Source: Alcanivorax sp.
Lineage (GTDB): Bacteria; Pseudomonadota; Gammaproteobacteria; Pseudomonadales; Alcanivoracaceae
DNA: 43,081 nt
Reading direction: 5' to 3'
Assembly: GCF_014762765.1 (NCBI RefSeq)
Contig: NZ_JABURH010000146.1
Coordinates: 1-43,081 of the forward strand
The position numbers and the translations under genes were made by a program. The stretch's first letter is position 1, and every line of letters starts with the position of its first letter. This document shows, piece after piece, positions 19,067-27,714 of the stretch. The notes beneath the pieces are model-generated. The model had not been told where the DNA came from and did no database searches. It saw only the letters and a list, made by a program, of their open reading frames with translations.

Positions 19067-19921
19067 ATGACGGCACCTGCCAATCCCACCTACCGACTGC
19101 TGATTGCGCTGGTTCTGGCCATCGTCATGATGGTGCTGGACCAGCGCACGCCTTGGGCTGCGCCCGTGCGGCATGTGCTCGGCTATCTCACCGCCCCGAT
19201 CCATTATCTGGCTCACCTGCCGGTGGATTCCGGTGAGTGGTTGTCCGAGCAGACCCAGACCCGCGGTTCCCTGATGGATGAAAACCGGCGCCTGCAGCGC
19301 CAAGCGTTGATTCTCGAGCAGAAGGTTCAGCGGCTGGCAGTACTGGAGGCGGAAAACGTGCGTCTGCGTGAGTTGCTCAACTCTTCGGCGGACCTGGATG
19401 CCAATGTGCTGGTGGCCGAGATCATCGGCGTGGATCCGGATCCGAACCGCCAGGAGCTGGTCATCAACAAGGGCAGGGGCGATAAGGTCTTGCGCGGGCA
19501 AGCGGTGCTTGATGCCCAGGGGCTGATCGGTCAGGTGGTGGATGCGGGGCCGCTTAGTTCCCGGGTGTTGCTGGTCACTGATGCCAGTCATGCCATGAGC
19601 GTACAGGTGAATCGCAACGGGGTGCGTGCGATTCTGGCGGGTACCGGTCAGTCCGATGGCTTGAAGCTCCTCTATGTGCCGGACACGGCGGATATCAACG
19701 AAGGGGATCTGCTGGTGAGCACCGGTTTAGGCCAGCGTTATCCGCGGGGTTATCCGGTGGCAACAGTCACCGCCGTACGCCATCAGTCTGGTGCGCCTTT
19801 CGCGGAAATCGCCGCTCGCCCTACCGCCAGAGTGGATCGTGCCAGTCACGTGCTGTTGGTGCAGTCCACTGATAAGCCCCTGATTCCGGTTCCTGACCCG
19901 GAGGCCGCCAATGATTCATGA
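19067..19921 (+). CDS. mreC: Rod-shape-determining protein MreC
   Basis: MreC is a bitopic inner-membrane protein whose periplasmic part links MreB to PBP2 and RodA. The 284-residue protein has a transmembrane helix at about 10-24 (LLIALVLAIVMMVLD), a coiled coil at about 65-105 (RRLQRQALILEQKVQRL), and a beta-rich domain with the RQELVINKG and GLIGQVVDAG segments. It starts 21 bases after mreB and overlaps mreD by 11 bases. Confidence 0.96.
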   Translation: MTAPANPTYRLLIALVLAIVMMVLDQRTPWAAPVRHVLGYLTAPIHYLAHLPVDSGEWLSEQTQTRGSLMDENRRLQRQALILEQKVQRLAVLEAENVRLRELLNSSADLDANVLVAEIIGVDPDPNRQELVINKGRGDKVLRGQAVLDAQGLIGQVVDAGPLSSRVLLVTDASHAMSVQVNRNGVRAILAGTGQSDGLKLLYVPDTADINEGDLLVSTGLGQRYPRGYPVATVTAVRHQSGAPFAEIAARPTARVDRASHVLLVQSTDKPLIPVPDPEAANDS

Positions 19922-20402
19922 TCGTCCTGCCGGCACGGGCGTCATTGTCGTCACCTTGCTGATCGCCGCGTTGCTGGAAGTGGTGCCCCTTCCCGAGAGT
20001 GTCAACTGGGTGCGCCCGGAGTGGATGCTGCTGGTGCTGGTTTACTGGGTACTGGAATTGCCCAGTCGCATCGGTGTGCTGTGGGGCTTCTTCGTTGGCC
20101 TTTATCACGATGTGCTGGTGGGTACCACGCTGGGGCAATGGGGGCTGGCTTATGCTCTGGGCGCCTTTGTGATGCTGGCCGCCTATAAACGCATGCGGGT
20201 GTTCACCTCGCTGCAGCAGTGTGCCGTGGTTTTCCTGCTGGTAGGTACGGTCAGCCTGCTGGCCTTTCTGGTGCAGGAGTCCGTGGGTCGTACCCTGTAT
20301 CCGCCCTACACCATTCTTTATGCTTCCCTGACCAGCGCAGTGCTTTGGCGTCCGGTTTGTGCGCTATTGCGCTGGGTACAGCTGCGTTTTCTAGTACGCT
20401 GA
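19911..20402 (+). CDS. mreD: Rod-shape-determining protein MreD
   Basis: MreD is a small polytopic inner-membrane partner of MreC. The 163-residue protein is strongly hydrophobic with about five predicted membrane helices, and includes WVRPEWMLLVLVYWVLELP and GVLWGFFVGLYHDVLVGTTLG, typical of the family. It overlaps mreC by 11 bases. Its stop codon is followed after six bases (AGAGCA) by the heptad-armed element at 20409-20517. Confidence 0.95.
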   Translation: MIHDRPAGTGVIVVTLLIAALLEVVPLPESVNWVRPEWMLLVLVYWVLELPSRIGVLWGFFVGLYHDVLVGTTLGQWGLAYALGAFVMLAAYKRMRVFTSLQQCAVVFLLVGTVSLLAFLVQESVGRTLYPPYTILYASLTSAVLWRPVCALLRWVQLRFLVR

Positions 20403-20408
20403 AGAGCA

Positions 20409-20517
20409 ATTGACAGTTGATAATTGAGAATTGATAGCGAAAACCACCGACTGCTCGTAGTAATACGTGGGGTGCTCCGTCAGTTTCGTTATCAATTACC
20501 CATTATCAATTATCCAT
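20409..20517. repeat. RTTRAYA heptad-armed palindromic element
   Basis: The left arm has four contiguous 7-bp units (ATTGACA, GTTGATA, ATTGAGA, ATTGATA; 20409-20436). The right arm has four inverse units (TATCAAT-type; 20490-20517). Each arm meets the 53-bp core through a matching junction, GCGAAAA on the left and TTTCGT on the right. The element fills the mreD-maf interval, starting 6 bases after the mreD stop and ending 13 bases before the maf ATG. No direct target duplication is obvious. Confidence 0.85.
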
Positions 20518-20530
20518 TTTTTCTGATCCT

Positions 20531-21118
20531 ATGATTCTTTACCTCGCCTCAGGTTCGCCACGTCGGGCAGAGCTGCTACGGCAGATTGCTGTCCCCTTTT
20601 CCGTGCTACCCGCTCCGGATATCGATGAAACCCCGTTGCCGCAGGAGCTGCCCCTGGAGTATGTGTGTCGCATGGCCCGTGAGAAGGCCCAGGCCGGGGC
20701 GGCGGCAGCTCATGGCCAGCCGGCTGGCGCTGTGCTTGGTGCCGACACTGCGGTGGTATTGGGTGATGAGATACTGGGCAAGCCGGCGGATAAACAACAG
20801 GCGCTGGCCATGCTGAAGAGTCTTAACGGAGGGGAGCATCAGGTCATGTCTGCGCTTGCCTTGTTGCACCGGGGGCAGCTGGAGGTGCGGTACGCCATTA
20901 CCCAGGTTCAATTCCGTGATCTTGATGAGGCGCAGTTGCAGGCTTATGTGGACACTGGTGAAGGCGCTGACAAGGCCGGTGGTTATGGGATTCAGGGGCT
21001 AGGTGCGGCGCTGGTGGCTTCGTTGACGGGCAGTTACAGTGGGGTAGTCGGCCTGCCGCTGGAACAGATGGTGGAATTGCTGGATCAGGTCGGCATCCGT
21101 TACTGGCAAACCAACTGA
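20531..21118 (+). CDS. maf: Maf-family nucleotide pyrophosphatase (YhdE-type)
   Basis: Maf proteins hydrolyse non-canonical or excess nucleoside triphosphates; the YhdE branch acts on dTTP and UTP. The 195-residue protein begins MILYLASGSPRRAELL with the substrate-binding SxxR motif. It has GADTAVVL (about 70-77), EHQVMSALAL and the C-terminal DKAGGYGIQGLGAALV segment, close to E. coli YhdE from memory. No Shine-Dalgarno is visible: the leader lies against the heptad element. The stop is only two bases from yhdP, whereas rng usually lies between them. Confidence 0.93.
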   Translation: MILYLASGSPRRAELLRQIAVPFSVLPAPDIDETPLPQELPLEYVCRMAREKAQAGAAAAHGQPAGAVLGADTAVVLGDEILGKPADKQQALAMLKSLNGGEHQVMSALALLHRGQLEVRYAITQVQFRDLDEAQLQAYVDTGEGADKAGGYGIQGLGAALVASLTGSYSGVVGLPLEQMVELLDQVGIRYWQTN

Positions 21119-21120
21119 CT

Positions 21121-24100
21121 ATGGCCTCGACCCGATCTAATCGCTGGCATCGACTTTATCCGTCCCTCTGGTGGCTGACGGTGGCCTTGCTGCTGCTGAT
21201 GGCGGCCTATGTCGTCGTCGGCCGCCAGTTGATGCTGCTGGTGCCGGATTATCGCGAACGGCTTGAAGTCCTCTTTGAAGAACGTATCCAGACACCGCTG
21301 ACCATCGCCGAGTTGGACGGCAAGATGTCTGGCCTGGTGCCCCAGTTTGTGGCCCGTCAGATTCGTCTGCCTGCCCCGGAAGGGGATACCGCTTTGGAGC
21401 TGGACGAAGTGGTTTTGGGGATCGATGTTTTTCGTTCCTTGTGGCACCGGGATCTGGTGCTCAGGGAACTGCGCATTCATGGTGTGGAGCTGAATCTTGT
21501 GCGCGGCGAGGATGGCAGCATCCGTTTGCGCGGACTGGAAGCGCTGGGCAGCAAGGATCCGGAGCAGCGCCCGCCGCTGGAGCGTATCCTCACCCTGTTC
21601 TACCGCCAGCAGTTGCTGGCGATCAGTGATGCCCGTCTGACTCTGGAGTGGCCGGGGATGCCGCCACTGGCGGCATCTGAACTGGATGCCACCTTGATTA
21701 ACCGCGGTGACGAGCACCGGTTGGCGCTGAACCTTGAAGCCCGTGACCGCCCCCTGTCCCTGCAGGCGCGGATTCACCTGCATGGAGATGCCTTTTCCCT
21801 GGAAGAGGTGGAGGCGGATCTCTATGCCAGCCTCAAGGGGGAGCGCCTACACGAGTGGCTGCCCGAGGAGCTGGGCTGGCCGGTGCAGGTGGCCGCGCTG
21901 GATGGGCGTATGAAAGTCTGGTCTACCCTGAAACAGGGGCAACCCCATGACGCCCGCATCAATCTGAACCTGCCCGCCCTGACACTACAGCAGGAGGGGC
22001 TGGTCTGGCCCATGACCGAGCTGTCTGCGCGGTTGGCTCTGGCCAGGGATGGGGAGAGGGCAACCCTGTCCCTGACTCGCCTGTCCGGTGATTCACCGGC
22101 CGGCGCGCTCAATTTAGGAGACATGGCGCTGCTTTGGCAGACTCGTGGCGAGCAGCGCCAATGGCAGTTCCGGGGCACTGAACTGCCGCTCCATGGACTC
22201 AATCAGCAGTTTCAGCAATGGCCATTTGCCTTGCCCGGTAGCCTGCAACAGGTCCGTGAACGTTTGGCGGTACAGTCGCCACGGGGGGTGCTGAATGGTG
22301 TCTATGTACGTGGCCGTGCACGGCAAGTAAAGAAGTTCCAGGTGCGCTTCACTGATCTGTCGAGCCAGGCGCAGGATCGAATACCGGGTGTGCAGGGGCT
22401 TTCCGGCTGGGTGTCCGGCAGCCCGTCCGAAGGCTTGGCGCACCTGCACAGCGATAATCTCAGCCTGCAATTTCCGAGGCTTTATGACCATGCCCTGGGA
22501 GGCCAGGTCAGTGGGTTGCTGGACTGGCGTCGGGACGGCGACCAGCTGCAGGTTCGTTCCGGGCGGTTGCGGGTGGTCAATCCTGATGCCCATGGCGAGG
22601 CGATGATGCAGCTCAGCCTGAGCCCCGAAAAGATTCCGCAATTGCGCCTGGCGGCAGAAATCTACGAAGGTAGCGGCGCCCGTGCCAGCCATTACATGCC
22701 GCTCAAACGGTTACCCGAGGGGCTGTCCGGCTGGCTCGCGCAAGCCATTCAGGGTGGGCACCTGCAACGTGGCCAGATTCTTTACCAGGGCCCGGTGAAA
22801 ATCGACAAGAGCCGGCAACAGGATCGTACCCTGCAGATGCGTTATCAGGGCCGCGATGTGCGGTTGTCTTTCCTGCCGGATTGGCCGGTGGCCAGTGACG
22901 TGTCGGCGGATGTGCTGATCAATGGTCGCCAGGTTCGCGGGCTGGCTCACAGTGGCAAACTGTTGGGTAGCCAACTGAAAGATGTGCACGTGGATGTGGC
23001 CGATTTTGAAATCGGCGAGACGCCCCGGCTGGTTGTTTCCGGCCAGGCCCGGGGGCCGTTACAGGATCTGGATACGCTCTTTCAGGATACCCCGCTGCGT
23101 AAACAGCTCCCCGAAGAGTTGCTGGACTGGCGTTTCCGGGACGGCAGTATGTCTGGTTATCTGTTGCTGGATATTCCCTTGCAGAAAGATAACGACGCCC
23201 CTGTGGTCATTGTGGATGCACAGGTGGACGATGCCACGCTATACAATGCGCCGCGCAAACTTCGGGTCACTGAAGCCTCGGCGCCAGTCTATTTCCATTT
23301 GCGTGACGGCATGCAGATCGACCGGCTGCAGGCTCGTGCTCTGGGTGGAACGTTCGGCGGTCAGTGGCTGACCCGGGATGGTCGCAGTCGTTTGCAGCTC
23401 GATGGCCGTCTGCCCATGAAGCAAGCGGCAAACTGGCTGGGGTTTGCCTGGCTCGAGCCGCTGTCAGGGCAGTTGCCGCTGGGGCTGACCGTACAGATCC
23501 CCTGGCAGGGCACGCCGTTTTCCCTGCGTGCAGCATCGTCGATGAAGGGTGTGACCGTGGATGCGCCGGCACCACTGGGTAAGTCAGCCGGGTCAACCCG
23601 TCCGCTGGATATCCGTCTCAGCAACCCTGGCGGTCGCCTGGCGATGAATCTGGAGTATGGTGGATTGTTGCGAGGCGCTTTGCGCATCGACAAGCGTATA
23701 CAGGGCGATCTGCTGCTGGGAAGCGGCACACTGCAAGTGCCGAGCGAGGGAATTCAGGTTCGCGGCCAACTGGCGGAAATCAGTGCGGAGCCCTGGATCG
23801 ACTTTATCGGTAACCGTCTGGTGCCCTCATTGAATGCGGGCAGCGGCGGTGGTGTCGGTTCCGCCGAGGCTACACTGAGCAAAGTCAGCCTGCAGGTGGA
23901 TCGCCTGGATCTGTTTGGCGTTGAAGTCGCTGACTCTCGGTTGTCTGTGCTGCCGGGGGATGCCGGGTGGGATATGGCGTTGAGTAGTCGTGCGGTGGCA
24001 GGGTCTGTGCGGATTCCCGACGGGTTTTCCGCTCGCGGTGAGGCGCCTCTGGAAATGTCGGTGTCCCGTCTCAATCTGACATTGCCTGAAGGGGCGCTTG

Positions 24101-24948
24101 GTGACGACGGAGAAACCCAGCCAGTGTCTCCGCTGATGCTGCCGCCTATGGATGCGGATTTCAGCAGCATCGTTATCAACGACGAGGATTACGGCCAATG
24201 GCGGGGCAAGGTACGGCCAGTGAAAGAGGGGGTACGTATTTCCGATCTGGATGGGCGTTGGCGGTCCAGTCGTTTTCAGGGCACGCTGGACTGGACTGAG
24301 CAAGCGGGTGAACAGTACAGCCGCTTCAATGGTAGCCTGACGTCGGACGACCTTGGGCATTCCCTGAAAGCCTGGGGGTTACCGGCTCTGATCGAGTCCG
24401 ATGATGCCCGCGCCCAGGTGGTATTGGGCTGGGCTGACTGGCCGCTGGGGATGAATTATCTTGCTCTGGAAGGGCAAGCCCAGGTGGATATCGGTGAATG
24501 CCGGATTCCCGATACCGATACCAAAACCTCGTTCCTGCGTTTGCTGGGAATTCTAAATATCGGGACTATCCAGCGTCGACTGAGGCTGGACTTCTCTGAC
24601 CTGTACAAGAAGGGCATGAGCTGCGACAGCATCACCGGCGATTTCTCTATCGATGGCTCTCGCGTGGCCACATCCAATCTGGCCATTGACTCGCCTTCTG
24701 CTGCGATTCGGGTGAAGGGTGCCATTGATCTGGAAAAGGAAACCCTGGATCACAACATGGAAGTCACGTTGCCATTGTCCAGTAACCTGTATGCAGGATG
24801 TCTTGCCGGGCCGGCAGCGTGCGCGGGCATCTTTGTCGTAGAGCGTATCTGGGGCGACCGGCTCGATAAGACTACTACCATGGAATATCGGGTAACCGGT
24901 AACTGGAGCAGCCCGCAGGTGAAAGAAACCGAGGGGATATTCGAATGA
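21121..24948 (+). CDS. yhdP: YhdP family AsmA/TamB-like envelope protein
   Basis: YhdP is a long inner-membrane-anchored periplasmic protein implicated in phospholipid transport to the outer membrane. The 1275-residue length fits. A transmembrane helix at about 18-40 (WWLTVALLLLMAAYVVVG) is followed by an AsmA-like opening (LTIAELDGKMSGLVPQF) and a long series of beta-rich repeats that would form a hydrophobic groove. The C-terminal segment (STSFLRLLGILNIGTIQRR to the YRVTGNWSSPQV end) is typical of the family. It is followed by nit with an ATGA overlap. Since mlaFEDB is absent near mlaC, this may be a more important lipid route here (inference). Confidence 0.94.
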   Translation: MASTRSNRWHRLYPSLWWLTVALLLLMAAYVVVGRQLMLLVPDYRERLEVLFEERIQTPLTIAELDGKMSGLVPQFVARQIRLPAPEGDTALELDEVVLGIDVFRSLWHRDLVLRELRIHGVELNLVRGEDGSIRLRGLEALGSKDPEQRPPLERILTLFYRQQLLAISDARLTLEWPGMPPLAASELDATLINRGDEHRLALNLEARDRPLSLQARIHLHGDAFSLEEVEADLYASLKGERLHEWLPEELGWPVQVAALDGRMKVWSTLKQGQPHDARINLNLPALTLQQEGLVWPMTELSARLALARDGERATLSLTRLSGDSPAGALNLGDMALLWQTRGEQRQWQFRGTELPLHGLNQQFQQWPFALPGSLQQVRERLAVQSPRGVLNGVYVRGRARQVKKFQVRFTDLSSQAQDRIPGVQGLSGWVSGSPSEGLAHLHSDNLSLQFPRLYDHALGGQVSGLLDWRRDGDQLQVRSGRLRVVNPDAHGEAMMQLSLSPEKIPQLRLAAEIYEGSGARASHYMPLKRLPEGLSGWLAQAIQGGHLQRGQILYQGPVKIDKSRQQDRTLQMRYQGRDVRLSFLPDWPVASDVSADVLINGRQVRGLAHSGKLLGSQLKDVHVDVADFEIGETPRLVVSGQARGPLQDLDTLFQDTPLRKQLPEELLDWRFRDGSMSGYLLLDIPLQKDNDAPVVIVDAQVDDATLYNAPRKLRVTEASAPVYFHLRDGMQIDRLQARALGGTFGGQWLTRDGRSRLQLDGRLPMKQAANWLGFAWLEPLSGQLPLGLTVQIPWQGTPFSLRAASSMKGVTVDAPAPLGKSAGSTRPLDIRLSNPGGRLAMNLEYGGLLRGALRIDKRIQGDLLLGSGTLQVPSEGIQVRGQLAEISAEPWIDFIGNRLVPSLNAGSGGGVGSAEATLSKVSLQVDRLDLFGVEVADSRLSVLPGDAGWDMALSSRAVAGSVRIPDGFSARGEAPLEMSVSRLNLTLPEGALGDDGETQPVSPLMLPPMDADFSSIVINDEDYGQWRGKVRPVKEGVRISDLDGRWRSSRFQGTLDWTEQAGEQYSRFNGSLTSDDLGHSLKAWGLPALIESDDARAQVVLGWADWPLGMNYLALEGQAQVDIGECRIPDTDTKTSFLRLLGILNIGTIQRRLRLDFSDLYKKGMSCDSITGDFSIDGSRVATSNLAIDSPSAAIRVKGAIDLEKETLDHNMEVTLPLSSNLYAGCLAGPAACAGIFVVERIWGDRLDKTTTMEYRVTGNWSSPQVKETEGIFE

Positions 24949-25793
24949 CGGTGACACGCTATCCGATTGCCGCCATCCAGATGACCAGCGGCAAGGAGCC
25001 GGATGACAATCTGCGCCAGGCCGGCGCGCTGCTGACAGAGGCCCGGAAAAAGGGGGCCTGTCTGGCTGTGCTGCCGGAAAACTTCGCCGCTTACGGTGGG
25101 GACTATCGGGCTCTGGGTGAGCGCCATGACGAGCTGGTTAGCTGGTTGTGTGGTCAGGCCCGGTCTCTGGACATGGCCATCATTGGCGGTAGCCTGCCGG
25201 CCCTGCAGCGCCCGGACGGCCAGCCGGTACCATCTCCTCTGGTACGCACCTGTTCCATCGCAGTCAGTGCTGCGGGGGAGCCGTTGGCACGTTATGACAA
25301 GCTGCATTTGTTCGATGCGGATGTGCAGGATGCTCAGGGACGCTACCGGGAGTCGGATTTCTTTGAGCCCGGCCAGGAGGTGGTGATGACCTCTGTGGGT
25401 GACCTGCAGGTGGGTATGGCAATCTGTTATGACCTGCGCTTTCCCGCTTTGGCCCAACGGTTGGTTGCCGCCGGAGCCCAGTTGCTGGTGTACCCCTCGG
25501 CCTTTACTGCTGTCACCGGGGCTGCCCACTGGCAACTGCTGCTGCGTGCCACGGCGGTACAGACCGGTTGCTATGTGCTGGGTGCCAACCAATGCGGCCA
25601 GCATGGTCCGCGCCGGGCCACCTACGGGCATTCCATGTTGGTGGACCCCTGGGGCCGAGTGGTAGACAGTCTGGGTGATTCTCCCGGGGCTCTTGTGACC
25701 GAGCTGGACCTTGCTACCATGAATGAGCTTCGGCAAAGAATGCCGGTTCAACAGCATCAACGATTCCGAATTGAAGGACCCTATGACACATAA
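24945..25793 (+). CDS. Nitrilase-superfamily amidase (Nit2-type)
   Basis: Carbon-nitrogen hydrolases of this branch act on small amides; several relatives are omega-amidases or deaminated-glutathione amidases. The 282-residue protein has the complete catalytic triad: Glu45 in LPENF, Lys119 in RYDKLHLFD and Cys161 in [10 protein letters not shown]. The start overlaps the yhdP stop as ATGA, with GAGGGG about 8 bases upstream. The end overlaps tldD by 11 bases. This yhdP-nit-tldD order is conserved in Pseudomonas. The exact substrate is not determined from sequence. Confidence 0.93.
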   Translation: MTVTRYPIAAIQMTSGKEPDDNLRQAGALLTEARKKGACLAVLPENFAAYGGDYRALGERHDELVSWLCGQARSLDMAIIGGSLPALQRPDGQPVPSPLVRTCSIAVSAAGEPLARYDKLHLFDADVQDAQGRYRESDFFEPGQEVVMTSVGDLQVGMAICYDLRFPALAQRLVAAGAQLLVYPSAFTAVTGAAHWQLLLRATAVQTGCYVLGANQCGQHGPRRATYGHSMLVDPWGRVVDSLGDSPGALVTELDLATMNELRQRMPVQQHQRFRIEGPYDT

Positions 25794-27225
25794 CGACGCC
25801 CTATCCATTGCCGAGTCCGTATTGTTGGCACCGGCAAACCTGCACACCCCGCAATTGGCGTCGCTGCTGAACGGTAAGCTCACTGGCCGGGCAGATTATG
25901 CCGACATGTATTTCCAGCACAGCCGTCACGAGGCCTGGGTGCTGGAAGACGGTATTGTTCGCGATGCCAGTTTCAATACCGAACGCGGTGCCGGGGTGCG
26001 TATTGTCCAGGGCGACAAGACCGGTTTTGCCTATAGTGACGACATCACCCTGGACGCGTTGCAGCAGGCCAGCGGTGCGGCCCGGGCCATTACCCGCCAG
26101 GGTCAGGACCGGCAGATTCAGCTTGCCAGTAGGGCGGTGCCGGCCCGTTATGCGGCCATTGATCCTCTGTTGGGCTGGCCTGCAGAAGACAAGGTGGCTC
26201 TACTGCAACGTATCGATGCCCTGGCTCGTTCATTGGACCCGGCCATCGTGGAAGTCACTGCAAGCCTTAGCGCCGAGCAGGATGTGATCATGGTGGTGGC
26301 CAGTGACGGCACCCTGGCAGCGGATGTGCGGCCGTTGATCCGCTGCAATGTAAGCGTGATTGCCGAGCGCAATGGTCGCCGTGAGCGTGGTAGTGCTGGT
26401 GGAGGCGGTCGTGTGGCCTATGACTGGTTGTTGCAGGAAGAACGTATCGAGACCTGGGCCCGGGAAGCGGTGCGCGGCGCCTTGCTGAATCTGGACGCCG
26501 AAGCTGCACCGGCGGGCACCATGCCGGTGGTGCTGGGGCCGGGCTGGCCCGGTGTGCTGCTGCACGAAGCCGTGGGTCATGGCCTGGAAGGTGACTTCAA
26601 TCGCAAGGGTACCTCCATGTTTGCCAAGAAATTTGGCCAACAGGTGGCATCCCCCCTGTGTACCGTGGTGGATGACGGCACTCTGGCGGATCGACGAGGT
26701 TCCCTGACCATTGATGACGAGGGTACGCCCACCGCCTGCAATACCCTTATCGAAAACGGCAAGCTGGTAGGCTTTATGCAGGACAAGACCAACGCTCGCT
26801 TGATGGGGGTGGCACCCACCGGCAATGGTCGCCGGGAGTCCTATGCCCACCTGCCCATGCCTCGAATGACCAACACCTATATGCTCCCCGGCGAGAGTGA
26901 CCCGCAGGATATCGTTGCCAGTCTCGACCGGGGCATCTATGCGGTGAACTTCGGTGGTGGGCAGGTGGATATCACCTCAGGGCGTTTTGTATTTTCTACC
27001 AGCGAAGCCTATCTGGTGGAAAAGGGCAAAATTGTCTGCCCGGTGAAAGGCGCCACCCTGATTGGTAGCGGTGCGGAAGTGATGAGCCGCATCTCCATGG
27101 TGGGTAATGATCTGGCCCTGGATAGTGGCATCGGCGTGTGCGGCAAGGACGGCCAGTCCGTGCCGGTGGGGGTGGGGCAGCCCACTCTCCGCGTGGATGC
27201 TCTCACCGTGGGGGGCACTGCCTGA
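25783..27225 (+). CDS. tldD: Metalloprotease subunit TldD
   Basis: TldD pairs with PmbA (TldE) to form a zinc protease that degrades unfolded peptides and matures peptides such as microcin B17 and CcdA-related substrates. The 480-residue protein has the metal site HEAVGH (His261, Glu262, His266) and the usual C-terminal beta domain. The start at 25783 is chosen because AAGGA stands 4 bases upstream and the length then matches E. coli; the frame runs open from 25723. Its partner pmbA is about 2.7 kb away, beyond an inserted gene pair and darP. It shares one base with the next gene (TGATG). Confidence 0.97.
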   Translation: MTHNDALSIAESVLLAPANLHTPQLASLLNGKLTGRADYADMYFQHSRHEAWVLEDGIVRDASFNTERGAGVRIVQGDKTGFAYSDDITLDALQQASGAARAITRQGQDRQIQLASRAVPARYAAIDPLLGWPAEDKVALLQRIDALARSLDPAIVEVTASLSAEQDVIMVVASDGTLAADVRPLIRCNVSVIAERNGRRERGSAGGGGRVAYDWLLQEERIETWAREAVRGALLNLDAEAAPAGTMPVVLGPGWPGVLLHEAVGHGLEGDFNRKGTSMFAKKFGQQVASPLCTVVDDGTLADRRGSLTIDDEGTPTACNTLIENGKLVGFMQDKTNARLMGVAPTGNGRRESYAHLPMPRMTNTYMLPGESDPQDIVASLDRGIYAVNFGGGQVDITSGRFVFSTSEAYLVEKGKIVCPVKGATLIGSGAEVMSRISMVGNDLALDSGIGVCGKDGQSVPVGVGQPTLRVDALTVGGTA

Positions 27226-27686
27226 TGTCCCAGGTACTGGACGTTCTGTCACGCATGCGCCTGTTTGCCGGGCTCAGTGATGATGAGCTGGCAGTACTGG
27301 AAAAACTGGTGTTTGTTAATCGCGTCCCTGCCGGGGAGCCTGTTTGCCGGGAAGGGGATCGCAGTGACTTTGTCTGTTTTGTGGTGCGCGGTTGTCTGGA
27401 TATCGTCAAGAACAGCGAAGCGGGTGGAGAAGTGGTGATTGCTCATCTGCGCCCGGGTGATTCCATGGGCGAGATGGCACTGGTGGATCACGAGCCCCGT
27501 TCGGCGACGGTACGAGCTGCCGAAGACGCTACTCTGATCGTGCTCACCCGCAAGGGCGTCGAGCAATTGCGCAAACGCAGCCCCCATGCGGTCAGTCTGA
27601 TCATGGAAAACATCGCCCGCTTGCTGTGCCTGCATTTGCGACGCACCTCGTCACAGCTGGCCCAGTTCAAACTGCCGGTTGGATAA
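27225..27686 (+). CDS. Single-domain cyclic-nucleotide-binding protein
   Basis: The 153-residue protein is one cNMP-binding beta-roll plus C-terminal helices, with no helix-turn-helix or enzyme domain. The phosphate-binding cassette is intact: GEMAL (Glu83) and PRSATV (Arg92), so it should bind cAMP, cGMP or a related nucleotide. It starts within the tldD stop (TGATG), making it the last gene of the tldD unit, and ends 28 bases before the MORN-C13 lipoprotein. With no output domain it must signal by binding a partner. The downstream gene is a candidate partner, which is inference from position only. Confidence 0.9.
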   Translation: MSQVLDVLSRMRLFAGLSDDELAVLEKLVFVNRVPAGEPVCREGDRSDFVCFVVRGCLDIVKNSEAGGEVVIAHLRPGDSMGEMALVDHEPRSATVRAAEDATLIVLTRKGVEQLRKRSPHAVSLIMENIARLLCLHLRRTSSQLAQFKLPVG

Positions 27687-27714
27687 CGCCAATAAATACG
27701 CTGCAGGTTTGTCG

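Noticed and set aside
27679-27714. TTG-initiated extension of the MORN-C13 gene
   Set aside because: It would place 12 residues before the lipoprotein signal and overlap the upstream stop; ATG 27715 fits the signal peptide.
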